In this document: piece after piece, positions 24,760 to 33,319 of the stretch
How positions within the stretch are numbered: position 1 is the first letter of the stretch
Layout: each line of letters starts with the position of its first letter
Assembly: GCF_007670255.1 (NCBI RefSeq)
Contig: NZ_SZVS01000017.1
Location: forward strand, 1 to 53,347
Direction: 5' to 3'
Source of the DNA: Paenarthrobacter nicotinovorans
GTDB taxonomy: Bacteria; Actinomycetota; Actinomycetes; Actinomycetales; Micrococcaceae
Length of the DNA stretch: 53,347 nt
Made by a program: the position numbers and the translations under genes
Notes under the pieces: model-generated
Told to the model about the DNA's origin: nothing
Database searches by the model: none
The model's input: only the letters and a program-made list of their open reading frames with translations

Positions 24760-26834
24760 GCGGGCAGGACCAGCAAAAGAAGCGCGGCTGGGCTGCCAAG
24801 GCCCAAGCCGCGAAGGACGCCAAGGCAACAGCTGCGGCAGAGGTCGCAACCGAAGCGTTGGATGACGATGACTTCGTTGAGGAAGAGTACGTTCCCTCCG
24901 AAGCCGACGGCGGCATGTTCGGGGACGTTCCCGCAAAGAAGGCCAAGGAATTCTGGCCTTCTGCCAAACGGCTGATGGGCCTGCTGAAGCCTGAACGGGT
25001 TGGCGTGTTCATAGTGATCGGGCTCGTCATCGTTTCCGTGGTCCTCAACGTGATCGCGCCCAAGGTTTTGGGCAGCGCAATGGACGTCATCTTCGGCGGG
25101 GTCATGGGCAAGCAGATTCCGCCGGGCGTTTCCCAGGAGCAGTTTGTCGAGCTCATGCGCCAGCAAGGCCAGGGGAACTTTGCCGACATGGTGTCCAAGA
25201 TGGAACTCACCAACGGGATTAACTTCTCCAAGCTGACGTTCCTGATCTCAGTGGTGCTCCTCATGTACTTCGTGGCCAACATCTTCCTGTGGGCACAGGG
25301 CTGGCTGCTCAACAGGATCGTCATGCGGGTCATCAAGAAACTTCGCGATGACGTCCAGGCCAAGCTCAACCGGCTCCCGCTGAACTACTTCGACACCCGG
25401 CAGCGAGGCGACATCCTGTCCCGCGTAACCAACGACGTCGACAACGTCCAGCAGGGCTTGCAGCAGGCGTTCTCGCAGCTGGTCAGTTCAGTACTCACGG
25501 TCCTGGGCATTACCGTCATGATGTTCATCGTGTCCTGGGAGTTGGCGCTCATCGCGTTGATCGCGCTGCCGCTGTCCGGTGTCATTGCCGGTGCCATCGG
25601 AGCCCGCAGCCAGAAGCTGTTCTCCGCACAGTGGAAGAACACGGGCGCCCTGAACGGCCAGATCGAGGAATCGTTCTCCGGCCACGACCTCGTCAAGGTC
25701 TTCGGCCGCGATGCCGACATGCTGACCCGTTTTGATGAGAAGAACGAGGAACTCTACAAAGCATCCTTTGGTGCGCAGTTTGTCTCCGGCATCATCTTCC
25801 CGGCCATGAACTTCGTTTCCTACCTGTCCTACGTGGGCATCGCCGTCGTCGGTGGACTCCGCGTTGCCTCCGGTTCCATGAGCCTGGGTGATGCCACGGC
25901 CTTCATCCAGTACTCCCGCGAATTCACCCAGCCCCTCGGCCAGATTGCCGGCATGGCCAACATGCTGCAGTCCGGCGTCGCATCCGCGGAGCGGGTGTTC
26001 GAGTTCCTGGACGCCGAGGAAGAGATCGAGGAAACCGGCACGCGGCACCTTCCGGCCAAGACCGATGGCCATGTGGAGTTTGAGCACGTCTCGTTCAGCT
26101 ACGTGGAAGACAAGCCTCTGATTGAGGACCTGTCATTCAGCGCCGAGCCAGGCCACACCGTGGCAATCGTTGGCCCGACAGGTGCCGGCAAGACCACCCT
26201 GGTGAACCTGGTAATGCGTTTCTACGAACTCAACTCCGGCCGGATCACCCTGGACGGCGTGGACATCAAGGACCTCACCCGTTCCGAACTCCGGTCAAAG
26301 GTCGGAATGGTGCTCCAGGACGCATGGCTGTTCGGCGGCACCATCTACGACAACATCAAGTACGGCAAGCTGGATGCTACCGAAGAGCAGATCATGGAGG
26401 CAGCGAAAGCTACCTATGTGGACCGCTTTGTCCGTGCCCTTCCGGACGGTTACCAGACGATCATCGATGAAGAAGGCAACAACGTCAGCGCCGGTGAGAA
26501 GCAGCTCATCACCATCGCCCGCGCGTTTGTATCCGACCCTTCATTGCTGATCCTGGACGAAGCCACCAGCTCGGTGGATACGCGAACGGAACTGCTGCTG
26601 CAGAAAGCCATGGCCGCGCTCCGTACCGACCGGACCAGCTTCGTGATTGCCCACCGCCTCTCCACCATCCGCGATGCCGATACCATTCTGGTGATGGAGA
26701 ACGGCCAGATCGTGGAGCAGGGCAACCATACCCAGCTGCTCGCCCTGGAAGGTGCTTACTACGGCTTGTATATGTCCCAGTTCGCTGGAGAGCAAGAGTC
26801 TGCGGTGGATGATTCGACGGCGGTGCACAGCTGA
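24756..26834 (+). CDS. ABC exporter half-transporter, catalytic subunit
   Basis: A 692-residue partner with an about 75-residue charged Ala/Lys/Glu N-terminal extension before the six-helix membrane domain, which starts near residue 85. The NBD has Walker A GPTGAGKTT near 472 and canonical Walker B LLILDEATSSVD near 598. Its signature is NVSAGEKQL rather than LSGGQ. The altered signature here and the altered Walker B in the partner meet in the same composite site, as expected for a heterodimer with one degenerate site. The substrate is unknown; peptides, lipids or drugs are typical for the family. Confidence 0.9.
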   Translation: MSGQDQQKKRGWAAKAQAAKDAKATAAAEVATEALDDDDFVEEEYVPSEADGGMFGDVPAKKAKEFWPSAKRLMGLLKPERVGVFIVIGLVIVSVVLNVIAPKVLGSAMDVIFGGVMGKQIPPGVSQEQFVELMRQQGQGNFADMVSKMELTNGINFSKLTFLISVVLLMYFVANIFLWAQGWLLNRIVMRVIKKLRDDVQAKLNRLPLNYFDTRQRGDILSRVTNDVDNVQQGLQQAFSQLVSSVLTVLGITVMMFIVSWELALIALIALPLSGVIAGAIGARSQKLFSAQWKNTGALNGQIEESFSGHDLVKVFGRDADMLTRFDEKNEELYKASFGAQFVSGIIFPAMNFVSYLSYVGIAVVGGLRVASGSMSLGDATAFIQYSREFTQPLGQIAGMANMLQSGVASAERVFEFLDAEEEIEETGTRHLPAKTDGHVEFEHVSFSYVEDKPLIEDLSFSAEPGHTVAIVGPTGAGKTTLVNLVMRFYELNSGRITLDGVDIKDLTRSELRSKVGMVLQDAWLFGGTIYDNIKYGKLDATEEQIMEAAKATYVDRFVRALPDGYQTIIDEEGNNVSAGEKQLITIARAFVSDPSLLILDEATSSVDTRTELLLQKAMAALRTDRTSFVIAHRLSTIRDADTILVMENGQIVEQGNHTQLLALEGAYYGLYMSQFAGEQESAVDDSTAVHS

Positions 26835-26842
26835 GTACGGAA

Positions 26843-27304
26843 TTGACCGAGTCCGTGGAACCCCGGCGCATTGAGGTCCTCGTGCCCATGCGCTGGGGAG
26901 ACATGGACGCTTACGGACATATTAACAATGTCCAGATTGTCCGCATGCTCGAGGAAGCGCGAATCGCCGCATTCGGACCTCCCCGAGGCGCGGGCCTTCC
27001 CGGCGTGGAGCCGCCGGCTGCCCTCTTCAACGACGTTGAGGAGGGCATCATGACCCTCGTGGTGGAGCACAAGGTCCGCTACGTGCGGACGCTGGAATAC
27101 CGCAACATTCCCGCCGTCGTGGAGATTTGGGTCGGTGCCATCAAGGGTGCCAGTTTCGATCTTCACTACGTCATCAAGGATCCCGTCACCCGGGATGAGT
27201 GCGTCAAAGCCAGCACCCATCTGGCCTTTGTCGCCGAGGAGACTGGACGGGTCCTAAGACTCACACCCGGGCAAAAGGAAAAGCTGGAAAGGTATAAGGC
27301 CTGA
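26843..27304 (+). CDS. Hotdog-fold acyl-CoA thioesterase
   Basis: A protein of about 153 residues of the YbgC/4-HBT type. VPMRWGDMDAYGHINNVQI carries the catalytic Asp and the His/Asn motif. VVEHKVRYVRTLEY and AFVAEETGRVLRL are also typical. The start is unclear: a TTG at 26843 lies 8 nt after the ABC stop, a GTG at 26855 is possible, and the in-frame CTG at 26831 would give an N-terminus like that of relatives. It is closely spaced with the ABC pair, so co-transcription is likely. Confidence 0.83.
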   Translation: MTESVEPRRIEVLVPMRWGDMDAYGHINNVQIVRMLEEARIAAFGPPRGAGLPGVEPPAALFNDVEEGIMTLVVEHKVRYVRTLEYRNIPAVVEIWVGAIKGASFDLHYVIKDPVTRDECVKASTHLAFVAEETGRVLRLTPGQKEKLERYKA

Positions 27305-27329
27305 CCTTCCCGGCACGTAGAGTTTCAGC

Positions 27330-28088
27330 ATGAAACTTGAAATTGCCGTCGTCAGCGCTGCCGGAGCCGGAGTTGCGGCGTCAGAAGGTGCCGACCGCAT
27401 CGAGCTTTGCAGCAGCCTGGAGCTCGGCGGCGTCACGCCAAGCCAAGGACTGCTGGAAGCGAGTTTGGAGCACGTGGACGGGCGGCTGGAAATCCATCCG
27501 CTGGTTCGCTCCAGACCGGGGGACTTCCTGTACTCGGCATCGGATGTGGACACCATGGTCCATGAAGTCCGGCACCTGCTGTCCCAGGGCGCGCACGGCG
27601 TTGTGGTGGGAGCGTTGACACCTTCGGGTGATGTGGACGTTCGCACGGTCCGAAGACTGCTGGAGGCGGCCCGTGAGGCGGACTCCCGGGCTCAAGTGAC
27701 CTTCCACCGTGCCATCGACCAGTCCCGGGACCCCCTGGCCGCGCTGGATCAGCTCCTGGAACTGGGGTTCACCCGGGTTCTTACCTCCGGTCACGCACCA
27801 ACGGCCGGGGCGGGTGTTGCCACCCTTGCCAGGATGGTTGAGCGCGCCGGAGGTCCCTTGGAGATCATGGCCGGTGGGGGACTGTCCTTGGAAGACATCC
27901 CGGCCATGCGCTCCGCCGGCTTGTCGGCAGTCCACCTTTCAGCCAAGAAGACTGTCTCGACGCTCAGCCAAGGAACGATTTCCCTGGGCTCCCAGGACGG
28001 CAGCGATCCCACGGCCTACACCGTCACCGACCGGGAGATTGTGCGCCAAGCCAAAGCGAAACTCAACGCAGTCAACGCCGGCAACTGA
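27330..28088 (+). CDS. cutC: CutC family protein
   Basis: A 252-residue TIM barrel. The CutC signature reads KLEIAVVSAAGAGVAASEG, then ADRIELCSSLELGGVTPSQG. VTFHRAIDQSRDPLAALDQ and LTSGHAPTAGAG are also conserved. The family was named for copper homeostasis in E. coli, but its biochemical reaction is unclear. It ends the co-oriented group that starts with the ABC exporter. Confidence 0.9.
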   Translation: MKLEIAVVSAAGAGVAASEGADRIELCSSLELGGVTPSQGLLEASLEHVDGRLEIHPLVRSRPGDFLYSASDVDTMVHEVRHLLSQGAHGVVVGALTPSGDVDVRTVRRLLEAAREADSRAQVTFHRAIDQSRDPLAALDQLLELGFTRVLTSGHAPTAGAGVATLARMVERAGGPLEIMAGGGLSLEDIPAMRSAGLSAVHLSAKKTVSTLSQGTISLGSQDGSDPTAYTVTDREIVRQAKAKLNAVNAGN

Positions 28089-28246
28089 AAGCAGCCGAAA
28101 GTGTCCTGGTTGTCCAGACGCCGGGCCAGGATTTGGCAGTGAGTGCGCATCGTAATGACTCTTTACAGAGGGCACTCCTGCACCAATGATTGAAGGATTC
28201 ACCAACTCGGTGGAAAGCCCCAAAGCAACCTTCAGGAGTCCCAGCG

Positions 28247-31200
28247 ATGCCGCTGCCTTCGCCGGTTTCACCGGCCCTCGTTAGCCCGCCGACCACCACA
28301 GAAACAAGCGTCATTGCTTCGGGCCATCCGGAGCTGGAATGCGCTGTGGGGGCCTGGGACAAATTCCTTTATGGGAACCACCGGTTCGTGGTCCAGGTTC
28401 AGCCCACCAGGACCCTCCACAAGACTGCCGCCCACCGCGTAGTCCTGCCGTGGCGACGGCAGGACGCCGATCCCGCGTCCGTCGAGATCATCGTTGTCTC
28501 GGAAGCCACCGGATCCAGGGTTCGCAACGTGGTGGTTGAAGAGGCCACGAGAGAGGCCGGAACCTTGGTGTTCGAGGCCCTGGACGGGCCCGGCATCTAC
28601 TTTGTCTACTACCTGCCCTACGCCATGCTGGGCAAGCCCCACTATCCCCAGGCGGAGTACCTCCCGCGGCGTCCGGCCGCGGACCCAGCCTGGGCGGCCG
28701 CCGTCGGACTTTCGGTGTGGGCGCCAGGTGGGACCGCTGAACTGCCCCGGGCCACAGTCCTTCGATACGAGGCCGCGAGCCGCCGCGACTCCTTCGCGCC
28801 CATGAACTTCACCGCCCGTGCCGGGGAATTGGAGCAGCTGCACCTGGAGCATGCCGGGGAGCCCTTCCTGCTGTTTCCAGAAGATCGCTTGAACCCGATT
28901 TCCCTGCGTACGGAACTGCCAGCGCACTGGGTGATCAACGGCCCGTCACCTGACTTTCGTGGGGCAGCCCAGGCGGGCGAGGACTACGTCGTCCAGCTCG
29001 GTCTCTATGCGCAGGAAGACATCGATGACGTCAGGGTGGAGGTGTCGGGCACGGAAGGGCACTGCATCACCACCGACGGCGTGGACCGCCATGGCCGGCC
29101 GTGGTCCGGAAGGAAACAGGGCCGGCCGATGAGGGTCGCGGCAGATACAGTGCAGGCCCTGTACGTGGTCCTTCCGGTACCTGCAGACGCCGCAGGTACG
29201 ACGCTCGAGGCAGTGCTCACGATCACCGCAGCAAGCCCCTCCACCCCGGAGCACCAGCAGCTGGTCAAGGTCACCTTGGACGTGGCAGCGGACAGCGACC
29301 CGGAAATCCTCGCCGGGGGCTTCGGGGATCCGCGCTTCCTGCGGCGGCTGGCCTGGCTGGATTCCACCATGGCCCAGGACGCGGACCTCGTGGCGCCCTT
29401 CACTGCCATCACGCTGGATGAGCCCAACAGGACGCTGGGAATCCTGGGCAGGACCCTGCAGCTTTCCGGGACGGGCCTGCCAGCGCAGGTGACGTCCACT
29501 TTCACTGGAGCGGTTACGTCAACGGCCGGCCCCGGCGTCGAACTTTTTGACGTTCCCATGCGGTTCGACGTTGGCGGTATCCGCTGGAACCATTCGCCGC
29601 TCACTTTCACGGTGGAGGGGCCGGCGAGAGTCAGCTGGCACTGCCGCTGGACCGGCCACGATGACCACGACGCCGCCGTGACCCTGGACGTGAACGGCGT
29701 ACTCGACGCCGACGGCGCGGTGCAGTTCTCGCTGCAACTGGCGTCGGACGCGCCTGTGGAAGTGCCCGACGTCGGCCTGCAGCTTGGGTTTCATGAGGCA
29801 ACAGTGCCGTTCGCCATGGGCCTGGGCATCCCCGGTGGCCGGCGACCCGAAAGCATCGACTGGACCTGGGACGTTGCGGACAGGAATCAGGACGCACTAT
29901 GGCTGGGCGGGGTGAACGCCGGAGTCCAGCTGGCACTGCGGGACGAGCACTACGAACGCCCGCTCAACACCAACTTCTATAAGGAAAAACCGCTGGTGGA
30001 GCCGGTGTCGTGGGCCAACCGCCAAGCAGGGGAAGGAGTGGTTCGTGGTGGTGTGGGCCTGCGGACCGGCGAGGGTAAGGTGACGGTGCGCGCCTACAGT
30101 GGCGCCCGGACCCTGCAGCCCGCCCAGCCGCTCCATTTCGATTTCAGGCTCCTGCTGACGCCGTTCAAGGTGATCGAACCCGGCAAGCACCTGTCCAAGC
30201 GATATTTCCATGAGCCTGCCGAGCCTGCGCACATCAAAGCCGCCGGAGCCACTGTGGTGAACATCCACCACGCCACGGCCCCCGCTCCGTACATCAACGA
30301 CCCCCTGCTGACGGAGGACTCGCTCCGGGCGTACATCGCTAAATGCCACGAGCAAGGGCTCAAAGCCAAGGTCTACAACACAGTGCGTGAACTCACCTTC
30401 CATAGCCCCGAACTGCTTCCATTGCTGCAGCTGGACCATGAGATTTTCAGCGACGGCCCAGGCAAGGGCCATATGTGGCTGCAGGAGCACGCAGGCAGCG
30501 GCTACGTCTCGGCGTGGTTCGCCCCCAATGTGGACGACATCGCCGTGGTCACCACGGGCCAGTCCCGCTGGGAGAACTTCTACGTGCGCAGCCTCGCCGA
30601 ACTTGCCAAGGGGGAAGACGGCATTGACGGCATCTACCTGGACGACATCGCCTATGACCGCCACGCAATGCTCCGGGTCCGCAAAGTCCTGGAGAGAGCC
30701 TGCCTGGACCGGGGGACCGAGGGCCCGGAAATAGACCTCCATTCCGCCAACCAATTCACGGCCCACGACGGTTACGCCTCTTCGGCCAACCTGTACATGG
30801 AGCAGTTGCCCTATGTGGACCGGCTGTGGCTGGGGGAGTACTTCGACTACGACGGCACAGGCCCGGACTATTGGCTGGTGGAACTGTCCGGGATCCCGTT
30901 CGGCCTCATGGGCGAAATGCTCGAAGGCGGCGGCAATCCCTGGCGCGGCATGGTGTTCGGCATGACGGGCAGGGCGCCGGCCGTGGACAACCGTGCCTTG
31001 TGGGAGTTCTGGGCAGAGCACGGGCTCGAGCAAGCGCAGATGCATGGCTTCTGGGATTCCCAGGCGCCGGTGAGGACCAACCATCCCGATGTCCTGGCCA
31101 CCACGTGGATTTCCGGGGACAAGGCAGTGGTGGCGTTGGCTTCCTGGGCCGAGGAGACTGTGCACGTGAGCTTGAACTTCGACGCCGGATCGGCCCACCT

Positions 31201-31321
31201 CGCGTCCCTGCCCCTCGAGGCCCCGGCGATCCGTGGCTTCCAATCCGCAGCGAGCCATGGGCCCGCCGAAACAATGACCATCGAGCCGCAGCGCGGCGTC
31301 CTCTTGACGATCGGATTCTGA
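28247..31321 (+). CDS. Predicted glycoside hydrolase, DUF6067-like
   Basis: About 1,024 residues from the ATG at 28247, preceded by CAGGAG; an upstream TTG is rejected. There is no signal peptide, so the enzyme should be cytoplasmic. The N-terminal 650 residues look all-beta and may hold several sandwich modules. The C-terminal part is barrel-like: GATVVNIHHATAPAPYIND, KAKVYNTVREL, DGIDGIYLDDIAYDRHAML, EIDLHSANQF and GLMGEMLEGGGNPWRGMVFG. Acidic residues in YLDD and GEM are candidate catalytic residues. The substrate is unknown. The DUF5107-TPR gene follows after one base, so the two are surely co-expressed. Confidence 0.68.
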   Translation: MPLPSPVSPALVSPPTTTETSVIASGHPELECAVGAWDKFLYGNHRFVVQVQPTRTLHKTAAHRVVLPWRRQDADPASVEIIVVSEATGSRVRNVVVEEATREAGTLVFEALDGPGIYFVYYLPYAMLGKPHYPQAEYLPRRPAADPAWAAAVGLSVWAPGGTAELPRATVLRYEAASRRDSFAPMNFTARAGELEQLHLEHAGEPFLLFPEDRLNPISLRTELPAHWVINGPSPDFRGAAQAGEDYVVQLGLYAQEDIDDVRVEVSGTEGHCITTDGVDRHGRPWSGRKQGRPMRVAADTVQALYVVLPVPADAAGTTLEAVLTITAASPSTPEHQQLVKVTLDVAADSDPEILAGGFGDPRFLRRLAWLDSTMAQDADLVAPFTAITLDEPNRTLGILGRTLQLSGTGLPAQVTSTFTGAVTSTAGPGVELFDVPMRFDVGGIRWNHSPLTFTVEGPARVSWHCRWTGHDDHDAAVTLDVNGVLDADGAVQFSLQLASDAPVEVPDVGLQLGFHEATVPFAMGLGIPGGRRPESIDWTWDVADRNQDALWLGGVNAGVQLALRDEHYERPLNTNFYKEKPLVEPVSWANRQAGEGVVRGGVGLRTGEGKVTVRAYSGARTLQPAQPLHFDFRLLLTPFKVIEPGKHLSKRYFHEPAEPAHIKAAGATVVNIHHATAPAPYINDPLLTEDSLRAYIAKCHEQGLKAKVYNTVRELTFHSPELLPLLQLDHEIFSDGPGKGHMWLQEHAGSGYVSAWFAPNVDDIAVVTTGQSRWENFYVRSLAELAKGEDGIDGIYLDDIAYDRHAMLRVRKVLERACLDRGTEGPEIDLHSANQFTAHDGYASSANLYMEQLPYVDRLWLGEYFDYDGTGPDYWLVELSGIPFGLMGEMLEGGGNPWRGMVFGMTGRAPAVDNRALWEFWAEHGLEQAQMHGFWDSQAPVRTNHPDVLATTWISGDKAVVALASWAEETVHVSLNFDAGSAHLASLPLEAPAIRGFQSAASHGPAETMTIEPQRGVLLTIGF

Positions 31322-31322
31322 C

Positions 31323-33260
31323 GTGCCAAGCACCGCAACCTCCACCCTCACCGTCACCACCATCGCCCTGACCATGGCCGAACTCGGTCCGCTGAACCCG
31401 CTTCCCGTTGTCGCAGCCGAACTCGACCAGCCCTACACCGTGGGAGACGGCGTGCCGGAGGCACTCCAGGCCTCGACCCGCTATGGAGTCGTGCCGAACG
31501 TGTACCCGTACCTCATGCAGGACGGCTACAGCCGCGACGCCGCACCCAGGGAGGTGCCCGCCGTCGTGCTTGAAAACAGCAAGCTCAAGGTGACGGTCCT
31601 GCCGTCGCTGGGTGGCCGTATCTGGGAGATCTTTGACAAGGCGACCGGCAAGCAGCTCCTGCACACCCACGATGCCCCGCAGCTGGCCAACATCGCACTG
31701 CGAAAGGCCTGGTTCGCCGGCGGTTTGGAGTGGAACATCGGCACCCGCGGGCACTCGCCCACCAGTTGCGACCCCCTGCACACGGCGATCGTGCACACTC
31801 CGGACGGCAAACATGTCCTGCGCATGTGGGAGTACGAGCGGCTCCGGGAGGTTGTGTTCCAGGTGGACATCTGGCTGCCGGCGGATTCTCCCGTGGTGTT
31901 CGCCGCGGTCCGGATCCGAAACCCGAACGACCACGATGTGCCGATGTATTGGTGGAGCAACGCCGCGATCCCGGAAACTGACCGTACCCGCGTGATCGCC
32001 CCGGCCCAGGAAGCGTTCGGCAGCGACTACGCCACCGACATCACCCGCGTCCGTCCCACCGCCCACGAGGGCTATGACGGCACCTGGCTGGTCAACAACC
32101 CGCATGCGGCGGATTTCTTCTTCGACATCGACCCCTCCGAGCGTCGCTGGGTGGTGGCAGCGGACGACGACGGCGACGGGCTGGCGATGCTGTCCACGGG
32201 GCTCCTGCGGGGAAAGAAGCTCTTCGTGTGGGGTCAAGGCCAAGGCGGCAAACGTTGGCAGGAATGGCTGAGCCCGGGAGCAGGTCCCTATGCGGAGATC
32301 CAGGCCGGCCTGGCGCAGACCCAGTTCGAGCACTTGGTGATGCCGGCGGGGGCGGAGTGGGCGTGGGTTGAGGCGTATGGCAACGGCCATCTGGATGCCG
32401 GGACCTCGCACGGCACCGATTGGGATGCTGCCGTCGCCCACGCCGGAGAACGTCTGGAGGACCTCCTTGCCCACGCCGAACTTGAGGCAATGCTCCCTGC
32501 AGCGATCAGCAACGCAGACGTGCCGCCGTCGAAAATGCTGTTGGTGGGAAGCGGCTGGGGTGTCGTGGAGCGGGCGCGGCGTCGGCGCCTGGGCTTGGAG
32601 TGGGTGGATGAGAGCGGGACGCCGTTCGTGGACGAAAGCATCACAGGGGATCAGGAACCGTGGCTCGGGCTGCTGAAGGGACAAGCGTTCGACGGCGCCC
32701 CCAGTTACGTTGCCGGGGTGGACTGGGAAGAGTTGCTCGCAATGCAGGACAACCCTGAGGGGCTTTTCCAGCTGGCCACTATGCGCCATGCCAGGCAGGA
32801 CCTTGCCGGCGCGAAGGAAGGCTACCGGGAGGTCCTGGAAGCCAAGGGTGTCCGGCGTCGGACCCGGGCTTTGGCGCACCGCGGACTGGGCTTGGCCCTG
32901 CTGGCGTCGGGGCAGGACGAAGAAGGCCTCGCCGAACTCCGGACAGCCGTTGAAACCGATTCGACTGCCACCGCCTTACTGCTGGAAGCGGTGACGCTGA
33001 GCATCCGGCACGGCGACCCCGTCATGGCGCTGGACCTGGTGGAGTCGGCACCCAGCGGGGGACCCGCCGTCGGGCGCTTGCGGTTCCTCAGGGCGCTGGC
33101 GCTCGCCAGGGGCGGGCACGGAGCCGAGGCCGCAGCGATCCTGCGTGAGGGCGTCGAGGTTCCGGATCTCCGTGAGGGAGAGGATGCCATCGCGGCACTC
33201 TGGGAGGAAGTGTGCCCGGAGGAGCCGGTGCCTGCGGCCTACCAATTCGGGATGCATTAG
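31323..33260 (+). CDS. DUF5107 domain and TPR-repeat protein
   Basis: A 645-residue protein. Residues 45-350 form a DUF5107 domain, a beta-rich fold related to galactose mutarotase/aldose epimerase (VLPSLGGRIWEIFDKATGK, GGLEWNIGTRGHSP, VPMYWWSNAAIPE). Residues about 470-640 are helical repeats of TPR type (LFQLATMRHARQDLAGAKEG, ALAHRGLGLALLASGQDEEG). There is no signal peptide. The GTG at 31323 follows the glycosidase stop by one base; an ATG at 31374 is possible. A role in handling a sugar with the preceding enzyme is inferred. Confidence 0.75.
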   Translation: MPSTATSTLTVTTIALTMAELGPLNPLPVVAAELDQPYTVGDGVPEALQASTRYGVVPNVYPYLMQDGYSRDAAPREVPAVVLENSKLKVTVLPSLGGRIWEIFDKATGKQLLHTHDAPQLANIALRKAWFAGGLEWNIGTRGHSPTSCDPLHTAIVHTPDGKHVLRMWEYERLREVVFQVDIWLPADSPVVFAAVRIRNPNDHDVPMYWWSNAAIPETDRTRVIAPAQEAFGSDYATDITRVRPTAHEGYDGTWLVNNPHAADFFFDIDPSERRWVVAADDDGDGLAMLSTGLLRGKKLFVWGQGQGGKRWQEWLSPGAGPYAEIQAGLAQTQFEHLVMPAGAEWAWVEAYGNGHLDAGTSHGTDWDAAVAHAGERLEDLLAHAELEAMLPAAISNADVPPSKMLLVGSGWGVVERARRRRLGLEWVDESGTPFVDESITGDQEPWLGLLKGQAFDGAPSYVAGVDWEELLAMQDNPEGLFQLATMRHARQDLAGAKEGYREVLEAKGVRRRTRALAHRGLGLALLASGQDEEGLAELRTAVETDSTATALLLEAVTLSIRHGDPVMALDLVESAPSGGPAVGRLRFLRALALARGGHGAEAAAILREGVEVPDLREGEDAIAALWEEVCPEEPVPAAYQFGMH

Positions 33261-33288
33261 CACGGAAAGCTTGTGGATATCCAGATGC

Positions 33289-33301
33289 TTGGTTAAACCA
33301 A
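33289..33301. promoter_or_regulatory. Perfect palindrome, possible operator upstream of mcrB
   Basis: TTGGTT-A-AACCAA lies between the DUF5107 stop codon and the mcrB start, 19 nt before the GTG. It is AT-rich for this genome and resembles a LacI- or GntR-type binding site; it could also affect read-through into the restriction genes. Confidence 0.4.
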
Positions 33302-33319
33302 ACAAGGTAAGTTGGCAGG

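Noticed and set aside
29897..32879. Two long minus-strand readings opposite the glycosidase and DUF5107 genes
   Set aside because: They span the junction of two clear plus-strand genes and have no motif.
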